A stretch of 42,531 nt of DNA, from contig DBIA01000019.1 in assembly GCA_002296525.1 (NCBI GenBank), forward strand, positions 1-42,531, in the 5' to 3' direction. Shown piece after piece: positions 33,074 to 40,961 of the stretch. The translations under genes and the position numbers were made by a program. The stretch is from Candidatus Neomicrothrix sp. UBA814. GTDB lineage: Bacteria > Actinomycetota > Acidimicrobiia > Acidimicrobiales > Poriferisodalaceae. The notes under the pieces were generated by a model, which worked only from the letters and a program-made list of their open reading frames with translations, made no database searches and was not told where the DNA came from. Every line of letters starts with the position of its first letter. Position 1 is the stretch's first letter.

Positions 33074-34307
33074 CCCTGCGTGGCACTAGGGTCGGATTTA
33101 CCTTCTCGAGAACGACGTCGCTATCGATGATGCACCGAGCAATATCTTCGCGACTAGGTACTTCGTACATGACCCCTAGGAGAACTTCTTCGAGAATCGC
33201 TCGTAAGCCGCGGGCGCCGGTTTTGCGCAAAATCGCCTGATCAACGACGGCGCTGATTGCTTCGTCGGTGAATTCAAGTTCTACTCCATCGAGTTCGAAC
33301 ATCCGTTGATACTGCTTGACCAAGGCATTTCGGGGTTCAAGAAGAATGCTGGTAAGAGCATCGTGGTCAAGTTCGTCGACCACTCCCACTACCGGAAGGC
33401 GCCCGATGAATTCTGGTATGAGACCGTATTTTTGAAGGTCCTCCGGAAGTACTTCTGGGAGCAACTCAAGATTTGCTCGGTCGCTGGCTGATTTCACATC
33501 TGCCCCGAAGCCCACTGCCCGGTGTCCTATGCGGTCTGCGATAACACGCTCGAGTCCGTCGAATGCTCCGCCGCAGATGAACAGAATGTTGCTGGTGTCG
33601 ATTTGCAGGAATTCTTGATGAGGGTGTTTGCGACCCCCTTGGGGCGGCACTGAAGCTTGGGTTCCTTCGAGAATTTTGAGTAGCGCTTGTTGAACACCTT
33701 CACCCGAGACGTCTCTAGTGATTGAGGGGTTTTCGGCTTTACGTGACACTTTGTCGATCTCATCGATGTAGATGATGCCGGTTTCCGCTCTTTTCACGTC
33801 GTAATCGGCGGCTTGGATGAGCTTAAGCAAAATATTTTCGACGTCTTCGCCCACATACCCTGCTTCGGTCAACGCTGTTGCGTCGGCGATCGCGAAGGGC
33901 ACGTTCAGCATGCGAGCAAGGGTTTGGGCCATCATCGTTTTGCCGCAGCCAGTTGGCCCGATCAACATGATGTTGGATTTCGCGATTTCCACGTCAGATT
34001 CGAGGCTTTGGCCGAATTGGACTCGTTTGTAGTGGTTGTATACGGCTACGGACAGGATTTTTTTGGTGCGTTCTTGTCCGATTATGTATTCGTTGAGAAA
34101 GGCGAAAATCTCTGACGGTTTGGGAACTTCATCGAAGTCCACTTCTGTGTTATCCGCTAGTTCTTCTTCGATTATTTCGTTACATAGATCGATGCACTCG
34201 TCACAGATGTAAACACCTGGGCCGGCGATGAGCTTTTTGACTTGTTTCTGAGATTTTCCGCAGAAAGAGCATTTGAGTAGCTCTCCACCTTCTCCGAATT
34301 TCGCCAC
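33042..34307 (-). CDS. clpX: ATP-dependent Clp protease ATP-binding subunit ClpX
   Basis: ClpX unfolds tagged proteins and feeds them to ClpP. The 421-residue protein has the zinc-binding domain C13-x2-C16 and C35-x2-C38, Walker A GPTGCGKT at 117-124, and IIYIDEIDK as Walker B. The RDVSGEGVQQALLKILEG and IGF/VGF-type loops (HRAVGFGAD) are also present. The start is GTG at 34307. Unlike in E. coli, it follows clpP after a 178-bp gap, which could hold its own promoter. Confidence 0.97.
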   Translation of the reverse strand: MAKFGEGGELLKCSFCGKSQKQVKKLIAGPGVYICDECIDLCNEIIEEELADNTEVDFDEVPKPSEIFAFLNEYIIGQERTKKILSVAVYNHYKRVQFGQSLESDVEIAKSNIMLIGPTGCGKTMMAQTLARMLNVPFAIADATALTEAGYVGEDVENILLKLIQAADYDVKRAETGIIYIDEIDKVSRKAENPSITRDVSGEGVQQALLKILEGTQASVPPQGGRKHPHQEFLQIDTSNILFICGGAFDGLERVIADRIGHRAVGFGADVKSASDRANLELLPEVLPEDLQKYGLIPEFIGRLPVVGVVDELDHDALTSILLEPRNALVKQYQRMFELDGVELEFTDEAISAVVDQAILRKTGARGLRAILEEVLLGVMYEVPSREDIARCIIDSDVVLEKVNPTLVPRRDDSGGERQAS

Positions 34308-34485
34308 GTTGCCGATACCTCGTTCTGGTTACCCAACCGGTTTGGTTGACAGCCGTTTGCTAAGGATGGCACAGTCCGGTCGAAGCGGGGGGACGTTCCG
34401 GTCGGAAAGCTGTGTTACCTCGTGCACTGGATTTGGGGTAAGACCTGAGAGTACCGACTGATCCTCTCTCTGAACAGTGGAATTG

Positions 34486-35118
34486 TCAGGCAGCGCGGAT
34501 TGGACCGTCTTCGACAACTTCTCTGCTGTCGATTACTTCGTCGATAATTCCGTATTCTTTGGCGGCCTCTGCGTCCATGATGAAGTCGCGGTCGGTGTCT
34601 GTGTGAATTCGTTCGAGGTCTTGGCCGGTGTGGCGTGCGAGAATACCTTCTAACAGGTCCCTCATTCTGTCGATTTCTCGAGCAGCTAATTCGATGTCGG
34701 TGGCTTGGCCCATTGCTTGACCGAACGGCTGGTGGAGCAATACGCGAGCATGGGGTAACGCCATTCGTTTTCCGGGACTGCCAGCCGCTAGCAGAACCGC
34801 TGCAGCGGAAGCCGCTTGACCAAGGCAGATAGTCGTTATGTCATTGCGAATGTATTGGCTGGTGTCATAAATCGCGAACAGGGCGTTGATGTCACCGCCT
34901 GGGGAATTGATATATATGTTGATGTCCCGGTCGGGGTTTTCCGATTCAAGGTGGATCATTTGAGCGCAGACGAGGTTGGCAATGGTGTCGTCGATGGGAG
35001 TGCCTAGGAAAATGATGTTTTCTTTGAGAAGACGGGAATACAAGTCATAGGCGCGTTCCCCTCTGTTGGTTTGTTCTACGACTGTGGGAACTAGGTAGTT
35101 CTGTGCTTCGAGGCTCAC
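34486..35118 (-). CDS. clpP: ATP-dependent Clp protease proteolytic subunit (ClpP2-like)
   Basis: The 210-residue protein has the catalytic triad S104 (GQAASAAAVLLAAG), H129 (VLLHQP) and D178 (DRDF). The SAAAV sequence and RMALPHARVLLHQP resemble mycobacterial ClpP2 more than ClpP1. Mycobacteria need both subunits in tandem after tig, but here only one clpP follows tig. The start is GTG at 35118 and overlaps the tig stop by four bases (GTGA). Confidence 0.96.
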   Translation of the reverse strand: MSLEAQNYLVPTVVEQTNRGERAYDLYSRLLKENIIFLGTPIDDTIANLVCAQMIHLESENPDRDINIYINSPGGDINALFAIYDTSQYIRNDITTICLGQAASAAAVLLAAGSPGKRMALPHARVLLHQPFGQAMGQATDIELAAREIDRMRDLLEGILARHTGQDLERIHTDTDRDFIMDAEAAKEYGIIDEVIDSREVVEDGPIRAA

Positions 35119-36599
35119 TGTTCCTCATCCTTTTCCGTATCGTTTTCCTCTTCGTCGTCAACGGTAGCGTCGTCGGCTAGTTGATTAGAGTCGGAATCTG
35201 TTAAGTCGGGTAGTTCCAGGTCTTCACGTTCGACGGGGTTACCGTCTTCGTCAACCAACTTGACTTCACTGACCAGCCATTCCAGCGCTTTGCGTTTGCT
35301 GATTTCAGCTTGGATTGGTCCGAGGCCGTCACCCTGATCTTCTATTTGCTGACGGAGCTCACTAGGTGAGGTTTGGAATTGCTCGGCCATGCGCTCTAGC
35401 TCTTCGTCGACGTCGGTGTCGTCTACTGAAATGGTCTCTTTCTCGGCAATAGATCGCAGAGCTAAATCGACTTTCGCGGAACGTTCCGCTGCTTCGCGTA
35501 ATTCTCCAGTGAATGACTCCGGGTCTTGGCCGGTCATTTGCATCCACGTTTCGAGGTTCATGCCTTGTCCCTGCAGTCGCATTGCCAATTGCTGCAGTTG
35601 TTCGGACATCTCGCCGTTGATCATTGAGTCAGGTACGGGTTCCTCAACTAGCCCGGCGAGCGCCGTGGCGGTGTTTTCTCGCATCGCGGCGTTGGCTTGG
35701 AAGGTACGCATCATTTTCATGCGTTGGATCGTCTCGGTTCGAAGTTCCTCTACTGATTCATGTTCAGTGTTGTCTTCGACCCATTGATCATTGAGCTCCG
35801 GGAGCACTTCTTCTTTAACCGAATTCACCTTTATTTCGAAGTCGATTGACACGTCTTCTTGCACTGGATGGTCGGCGCTGAAGTTGAGCTCGTCTCCTGC
35901 ACTTGCCCCTTCGAGTTGGTTGTCGACCTCTTCGACAATGCCTCCGCTTCCTACCGAGTAGAGATAGTCGTCCGCTGTAAGTCCCGGGAGTGCCTCACCG
36001 TCGACTGTTCCCGCTATGTCGATCGATACCTGGTCGCCGCTAGTAGCAGAGCGTTCGACTTCGACAAGTTCAGCTGTCTGTCGAAGTTGAACATCGATTT
36101 GTTCTTGCACTTCTTCATCGCTGGGCGTTGGGTTCGGTATTTCAACTTCGAGGTCGGCGTAACCGTTTACGGCAATTGTGGGTCTGGTTTCTACGATTGC
36201 TTCAAAACAAACAAGCCCATCGTCCTGGCCGCTGGTCAGCGTAAGGTCGGGTGCTGCGATGACATCTACTGCTTCGGCACGCACTGCGTCGGCGTAGTAT
36301 CCCGGAATAGCGTCTTCGAGCGCTTGCGCTCTGGCGTATTCGCTACCAATGTGTGATTCAAGGACCGGTCGTGGGGCTTTTCCCTTTCGGAATCCGGGTA
36401 CTCGCACTTCTTTGGCTATTTTTCGGAACGCTTCTTCGATTGCGCTTTCGAAAGTTTCTTGGTCAACCTCAACGGTGAGTTTGACCCGGGGGCCGAAAGC
36501 GCGTTCTTGTTGCTCTTCGGCTCCATCGGGGGCGTCCTCGACGGAGTCGCTAAGGGCGTCGAGGTCTGCTTGGTCAACTGGAGTAACGGTGGTCTTCAC
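35115..36599 (-). CDS. tig: Trigger factor with N-terminal acidic insert
   Basis: Trigger factor is the ribosome-bound chaperone and prolyl isomerase. The 494-residue protein begins MKTTVTPVDQ. It then has an insert of about 25-30 acidic residues (DALSDSVEDAPDGAEEQQE) before VKLTVEVDQETFESAIEEAF. The ribosome-binding signature VPGFRKGKAPRPVLE follows at about 68-82. A PPIase domain (about 185-275), a helical C-terminal domain and a highly acidic tail come next. The extra acidic segment splits the first beta strands, which is unusual. It is translationally coupled to clpP. Confidence 0.95.
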   Translation of the reverse strand: MKTTVTPVDQADLDALSDSVEDAPDGAEEQQERAFGPRVKLTVEVDQETFESAIEEAFRKIAKEVRVPGFRKGKAPRPVLESHIGSEYARAQALEDAIPGYYADAVRAEAVDVIAAPDLTLTSGQDDGLVCFEAIVETRPTIAVNGYADLEVEIPNPTPSDEEVQEQIDVQLRQTAELVEVERSATSGDQVSIDIAGTVDGEALPGLTADDYLYSVGSGGIVEEVDNQLEGASAGDELNFSADHPVQEDVSIDFEIKVNSVKEEVLPELNDQWVEDNTEHESVEELRTETIQRMKMMRTFQANAAMRENTATALAGLVEEPVPDSMINGEMSEQLQQLAMRLQGQGMNLETWMQMTGQDPESFTGELREAAERSAKVDLALRSIAEKETISVDDTDVDEELERMAEQFQTSPSELRQQIEDQGDGLGPIQAEISKRKALEWLVSEVKLVDEDGNPVEREDLELPDLTDSDSNQLADDATVDDEEENDTEKDEEQ

Positions 36600-36658
36600 A
36601 GGGGCAGAATTCTATCGGGGTAGGTTGCTGTGTCCCCTACTGAGGTGGGGACCTTTGG

Positions 36659-36733
36659 TGGAGCGGGCGACGAGAATCGAACTCGCATCATCAGCTTGGA
36701 AGGCTGGGGTTCTAGCCATTGAACTACGCCCGC
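36659..36733 (-). tRNA. tRNA-Gly(TCC)
   Basis: On the minus strand the acceptor GCGGGCG (5' end at 36733) pairs with CGCCCGC, the discriminator is T at 36662, and CCA is encoded at 36661-36659. The anticodon loop is CTTCCAA, with anticodon TCC, on a CAGC/GCTG stem. The T loop is TTCGATT in GCGAG/CTCGT-type pairing. It lies 60 bp upstream of tig and 34 bp after the DmdA-like gene. Confidence 0.95.
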
Positions 36734-36766
36734 GAGCATCTTTAGGCTAGCGGGCGAGCAGGCCGA

Positions 36767-37894
36767 CTACAGGTCAAATGGCAAGTCTGTGACTGTGGCT
36801 GGTCGCCAGCCGTCGTTGGTTTCGACCTTAAGTTTGGTTCCAGGGAGATTATTAGGAACTTCAATTACCCCAAGTCCTAAGTTTCTCTGAAATTTGTGGG
36901 AGTAGCAGATAATGCGTGTTTCCCCCGCGTATGTCCCGTTCGGATTTTGCAGTCCTACCGGAGTTGGATTGGCTTCTAACGGCTCACCGTCAATAAGCAG
37001 ACCCTTGAGTTCTCTGGTCGGACCTTCAACTCTTTTCGCTATCAACGCTTCTTTGCCTACAAAGTCGTGTTCAACTCCTAGGTCTACGTATTGGCCGATG
37101 GCGCACTGGAAGGGATCACAATCTAAGTCAGCATCAGAACCCCACGAAAACAAAAAGTTTTCCATTCTTTCGAGGTTGTTCGGCCCACCGGCACGTATAC
37201 CGAAATCTTTACCGGCGTTCCATATCAGGTCCCAGAGATCTGCGCCTTTCGCGCTGTCTTCTAAGAAGAGTTCGAAGCCGCCTTGCTTGCTCCACCCCGA
37301 GCGACATATCACTAGCGGGATTCCTTGATGGGTTATTCGTCGAAAGTGAAAGAATTTGAGTTCTTTTGTCCAGTCGCCAAAGACTTGCGCAATTAAGGCT
37401 GCAGCCATCGGTCCTTGCACAGCTAGAGGGCTCACGTCTGGTTCAGTTATCTCGACGTCGTAATCTCCTTCGCCCGCTATAGCTCGGGCCCACAACAAAA
37501 TGTCCGAATCTGCGATTGAGAACCAGATTGTTTCCTCATCGACCCTAAGGACTACTGGGTCATTAATTAGGCGGCCTTCATGGTCGCAGAGCGGTGCGTA
37601 TTTAGCTACGCCGATTTTGAGTTGCGACAAGTCTCGAGCGCTCATGTAGCGGCAGAGTTTCAGCGCATCAGGTCCATGTACTTGTACTTGGCGTTGACAA
37701 CCAACGTCCCATATTGCGACACGTTCGGTCAACGCCTCATAATCTGCTTTCGGGTCGTCGGTAGCCACTGGCAACACGGTGCGGTTGTAGACCGAAGCTA
37801 CGCGGATCCCCGACTCCACCGATCGCTCATAAAACGGTGAAAAGCGAACGCGCGGGCCCTTCGAAAGTTCCATGATTCGGAAAGATTCCATCAT
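36767..37894 (-). CDS. dmdA: DmdA-like dimethylsulfoniopropionate demethylase (GcvT family)
   Basis: DmdA moves a methyl group from DMSP to tetrahydrofolate, starting the demethylation route of marine DMSP use. The 375-residue protein belongs to the aminomethyltransferase family. Its pattern fits DmdA: RVRFSPFYERSVESGIR, VAIWDVGCQRQVQVHGPDA, ARDLSQLKIG, WFSIADSDILLWARAI, VSPLAVQGP, LKFFHFRR, CRSGWSKQGGFELFLED and GGPNNLERMENFLFSWG. Close GcvT-family paralogues with other substrates exist, so a tree is needed. No dmdB, dmdC or dmdD is beside it. It follows an SDR gene by 26 bp and is probably cotranscribed with it. Confidence 0.78.
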   Translation of the reverse strand: MMESFRIMELSKGPRVRFSPFYERSVESGIRVASVYNRTVLPVATDDPKADYEALTERVAIWDVGCQRQVQVHGPDALKLCRYMSARDLSQLKIGVAKYAPLCDHEGRLINDPVVLRVDEETIWFSIADSDILLWARAIAGEGDYDVEITEPDVSPLAVQGPMAAALIAQVFGDWTKELKFFHFRRITHQGIPLVICRSGWSKQGGFELFLEDSAKGADLWDLIWNAGKDFGIRAGGPNNLERMENFLFSWGSDADLDCDPFQCAIGQYVDLGVEHDFVGKEALIAKRVEGPTRELKGLLIDGEPLEANPTPVGLQNPNGTYAGETRIICYSHKFQRNLGLGVIEVPNNLPGTKLKVETNDGWRPATVTDLPFDL

Positions 37895-37920
37895 GCGAAA
37901 TTAATACATCTTTTTAGGGG

Positions 37921-38877
37921 TCAAGTACCTCTTCGGAAAAACGCTAGATGACCTTGGTCGATAATACGTTTTAGGAACTCTGGCTCGTAAGCGGACTCGG
38001 GGTCGGCCCTTACTGATTCGTCAAGCAGAACGGCATCGTCTCCAACAAGAATTCGCCAATTCTCTTGTCGCACAGCATCAAGGATTATGGCCGCAGCCTC
38101 TGAAGCAGTGGTTGGCGCCTCGTCTCTGAACCGGTGGCCTTGGGCAATGACGAGGTCGCTGAGTTGATCATCTGACATTTGGTCGACAGCTACACCTCGC
38201 TCTGCGAGGTTTTTTCTGATTTGTTTCAGATCAGGGCCGCCGTGGGCTTCGGTGCTGTTGAGACCAATGTCGGTTCCTATGTGGCCGGGCATGACTACGT
38301 GTGCCATGACATGAGGAGCATGCAGCCTCAAGTCAATATTGAGTGCCTCTGTGAAACCCTTAACCGCAAATTTTGCGGCGCAGTAAGCAGTATGAGGCGT
38401 GGCGGGTCCCACGGTCGCCCAAAATCCGTTGATGCTGCTGGTGTTCACTAGATGTGCTTTAGGACTTCGAATGAGCATCGGCAAGAAAACTCGGCTTCCG
38501 TAGTAGACGCCGTACCAACAAACATCGAATGTTTTTTCCCAAGCCATTCGGTCTTCGTCGGTCACAAAGCTGCCTCCCCCACCTATTCCAGCGTTGTTGA
38601 ATACGAGATCAAGGTGTTCAACTTGATGTCGAGCTTGTAGTTGATCGCGAAAGGCCAGCACGTCCGCCTCATCGGATACATCGCACAGATGCGTCGTCAG
38701 ACGCACTTCGAATTGGGTCTCAGCCAAAGCTATTTCCGACGTTTCCTCCATCGCGTCTGCGTTTACGTCGCAGGTCGCTACATGGCAGCCACCTCTGATG
38801 AGCTGGCGCACTAGTTCGCGTCCCATTCCGGTACCGCCGCCCGTCACGACTGCCATCTTTCCCTCGAAATCGATCAC
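37921..38877 (-). CDS. Short-chain dehydrogenase/reductase
   Basis: The 318-residue protein is a classical SDR. It has the cofactor motif VVTGGGTGMGREL near the start, DLVFNNAGIGGGG, the catalytic serine in LVNTSSINGFWA, and YCAAKFAVKGFTEAL with the Y-x3-K pair. MPGHIGTDIG follows. I chose the GTG at 38877 (MIDFEGKMAVV), which has an AAAGGGGGG ribosome site four bases upstream. The frame from 39024 only adds unrelated residues and overlaps a divergent gene. Substrate and its link to the DmdA-like gene are unknown. Confidence 0.86.
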   Translation of the reverse strand: MIDFEGKMAVVTGGGTGMGRELVRQLIRGGCHVATCDVNADAMEETSEIALAETQFEVRLTTHLCDVSDEADVLAFRDQLQARHQVEHLDLVFNNAGIGGGGSFVTDEDRMAWEKTFDVCWYGVYYGSRVFLPMLIRSPKAHLVNTSSINGFWATVGPATPHTAYCAAKFAVKGFTEALNIDLRLHAPHVMAHVVMPGHIGTDIGLNSTEAHGGPDLKQIRKNLAERGVAVDQMSDDQLSDLVIAQGHRFRDEAPTTASEAAAIILDAVRQENWRILVGDDAVLLDESVRADPESAYEPEFLKRIIDQGHLAFFRRGT

Positions 38878-39018
38878 ACGCCCCCCTTTGAGATTTTCTA
38901 TGGTCCCAGTAATCGGACAGCGGCGCCATCCGAGATCCCATATTTCGGCTCTTGAGAAACTGATAAGAATTTTGAGGGAACCTTGGATCACAGGTGAATT
39001 GGGCACACAATGTGAGCT
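38878..39018. promoter_or_regulatory. Divergent promoter region between SDR/dmdA-like and cupredoxin genes
   Basis: These 141 bases must hold promoters for both directions. Apart from the purine-rich ribosome site of the SDR gene, I see no strong -35/-10 pair and no clear operator palindrome. Confidence 0.4.
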
Positions 39019-40371
39019 ATGCATCCTCTCTCTGTGCGGAGCCTGGTCCTGGTACTGGGCCTGCTTGTTGCTGCTAGTTGTTCCAGCAGCGAAGTTTCGT
39101 CCCCTATGTCATCGACCACGGTGGTTGACAGCGTTGCGTCGGACAGGTCGGATTCATTGCCGTCGACGCCTGCGAATAGCGAAACATCTACGACTTTGGC
39201 GAGCGGCGAGTTGGTACTGGATTCTGATGACCCGACGTTGGCTCTTGACCATACGGCCTACGCTCCGCTTTCAGATGCATTCGCTCCATCGGTAATGCCA
39301 GATAGCCCGATGGGGCGAATTGGCTACACCAGGTATGTATTTACACAAAGTGGAGATCAGGTCATCCCTGCTTTGGTTGAGGGCCCAAAGGGCAGTCAAA
39401 CTCGGTGTCAAGTGGCCGAATTACCGTGCTCTTTTCAGGATCTCGAAGCTTTGTTCGATTCAGGGGAACCCATTCCGCCTGAGCTAAATATGACCTCGAC
39501 GGAGTTGGAGATGTTGGTTCGTCAGTTAGGTCAAGTGCAAGGAACGTTAGATCGTTTCGCAGATGTAAATGACGCTTGCGCGGCTGGGTATTTCCCTGAC
39601 CGTGCCCAGACTCCGAATATGGGCTCGCATTTCACGAATTTTCCGTTGCTTATCGATGGAAAATTTGATCCTTCGGCTCCCGAGATTTTGTTGTTCGTAG
39701 CTGCTGACGACTCTGCTCCGCCATTTGGGGCTCTTGGCCGCTGCAAAGATGGGGCGTGGAAAGGAGTTGACGTCGAGATTGCTGGTGCGGCGTTCTACAT
39801 GCCGTTCGCTGCTGTTGGAAACGACCATTTTGAAGGTTTCAGCGGCCCTCTTGACAACTGGCACATTCACTACAACTTGTGTCGGCTAGCGGGTCAGGAT
39901 GTGACCGTGTTGCCGTCCGTATGTGACGGCACAGAAGACGGCCCATTGGACAGGCCGCAGGGTGATGCCAGTGAAGGTTGGATGATTCATGCTTGGGCTG
40001 GCCGCGAGCATGACAATCAGTTAGGGGCCTTTTCAATGTGGAATCCGAGCATTTGGCCGTTGGCCGATCCCAACGCTTCGGGCGCAGGTGTCATCGGGTC
40101 GCGGACAGCGAGCAACACCAACTTGATCGCTGATTTTGATTATCAGATTGCAGAAGATGCTGTACCGGGGAAGATTTCGTTCTTCAATTCGGACGCAGAA
40201 GCTCATAGTGTCACCGCTGGGACTCCTGAGAATCCGACCGGAGAATTCGATAGTGGCGTCGTCGGAGGGGGTTCCGCGGCAACTATTGAGATTTCTCAAC
40301 CTGGAACTTACGAATTTTTCTGCTCACTGCACCCAGGCATGACCGGCTCCATCACTGTCGCTAGCAAGTGA
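39019..40371 (+). CDS. Lipoprotein with unknown His-rich domain and C-terminal cupredoxin domain
   Basis: The 450-residue product has a signal peptide with lipobox VAASC (C21) and a Ser/Thr linker to about 62. A middle domain of unknown family (about 80-355) contains NMGSHFTNFPLLIDG, AGAAFYMPFA and WHIHYNLC, histidine-rich strings that could bind a metal. The C-terminal cupredoxin has type 1 copper ligands H396, C435, H438 and M441 in FFCSLHPGMTG. The C-x2-H-x2-M spacing is that of amicyanin. It is probably an outer-surface electron carrier or a copper enzyme with a built-in carrier. The neighbours do not reveal a redox partner. Confidence 0.75.
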   Translation: MHPLSVRSLVLVLGLLVAASCSSSEVSSPMSSTTVVDSVASDRSDSLPSTPANSETSTTLASGELVLDSDDPTLALDHTAYAPLSDAFAPSVMPDSPMGRIGYTRYVFTQSGDQVIPALVEGPKGSQTRCQVAELPCSFQDLEALFDSGEPIPPELNMTSTELEMLVRQLGQVQGTLDRFADVNDACAAGYFPDRAQTPNMGSHFTNFPLLIDGKFDPSAPEILLFVAADDSAPPFGALGRCKDGAWKGVDVEIAGAAFYMPFAAVGNDHFEGFSGPLDNWHIHYNLCRLAGQDVTVLPSVCDGTEDGPLDRPQGDASEGWMIHAWAGREHDNQLGAFSMWNPSIWPLADPNASGAGVIGSRTASNTNLIADFDYQIAEDAVPGKISFFNSDAEAHSVTAGTPENPTGEFDSGVVGGGSAATIEISQPGTYEFFCSLHPGMTGSITVASK

Positions 40372-40510
40372 ACGGCTTCTGGCCCCGATCGCCCATGTTT
40401 GAGAGCGCCCAAAGTTTATCTCGTTGACGGAGGCCCACTTGCGTGGACGGCTAGCGGGCGCGCGTAACTTAGGCTGCCCTTCCTCACCGATTTTTGTAAC
40501 GCTTTGAGGT

Positions 40511-40888
40511 TTACAGCACTGAGAAGAAAATCATGAGCATGCCGACCCAACTGGCTGCGAAAGCCAGGGTGCGGATATATGGAAGACCCATAATGTGGAC
40601 CACTGCGTGTACCAGGCGCGCCCAGAAGAACAGCGCCGCCCCGGCAGTCGCATTCACGTCGGTCAGGTGGGCGATGATCACGAGGGCAGCAAAGGCGGGC
40701 AGATTTTCAACCATGTTGAGATGCGCTCGTTGGGCCCGCTGCGCCCAGGCTGCTGGCGCCGGGGGGTTCTCGGGATAAGTGAGGACGGTGCCAAGTCCTT
40801 GGCTTTGAATTCGTTCAAGTACGTATGGGAGCCACAGAACGATACAAAGAAAGGCACTCCAGGCTAAATAGGTAAGTTCGGTTGACAC
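40511..40888 (-). CDS. MAPEG family membrane protein
   Basis: The 125-residue protein has four hydrophobic helices and the MAPEG pattern, with AQRAQRAHLNMVENLPAFAALV in the second helix and ALFFWARLVHAVVHIMGLPYIRTLAF. Members include membrane glutathione transferases, but bacterial forms are mostly uncharacterised. I chose the GTG at 40888, which has GGAGAA five bases upstream, over the TTG at 40906. It is convergent with the cupredoxin gene, separated by 139 bases without a clear feature. Confidence 0.83.
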   Translation of the reverse strand: MSTELTYLAWSAFLCIVLWLPYVLERIQSQGLGTVLTYPENPPAPAAWAQRAQRAHLNMVENLPAFAALVIIAHLTDVNATAGAALFFWARLVHAVVHIMGLPYIRTLAFAASWVGMLMIFFSVL

Positions 40889-40961
40889 GGCTTCTCCAAT
40901 CAACAACGTGTACTCGCCAAGGTAGACCTACAACTTGGCCGTTGAGGTGACACGTGTTGGA

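Noticed and set aside
34375..34404. Direct repeat TCCGGTCG twice upstream of clpX
   Set aside because: It is only eight bases, two copies 22 bases apart, without a recognisable regulator motif. It may be chance.
35859..36356. 165-codon frame opposite trigger factor
   Set aside because: It is antisense to a well-conserved tig gene, Cys/Phe-rich, and matches nothing recognisable.
38878..39024. N-terminal extension of the SDR gene to an ATG at 39024
   Set aside because: The added residues are not SDR-like and overlap the divergent lipoprotein gene. The GTG at 38877 has a strong ribosome site.
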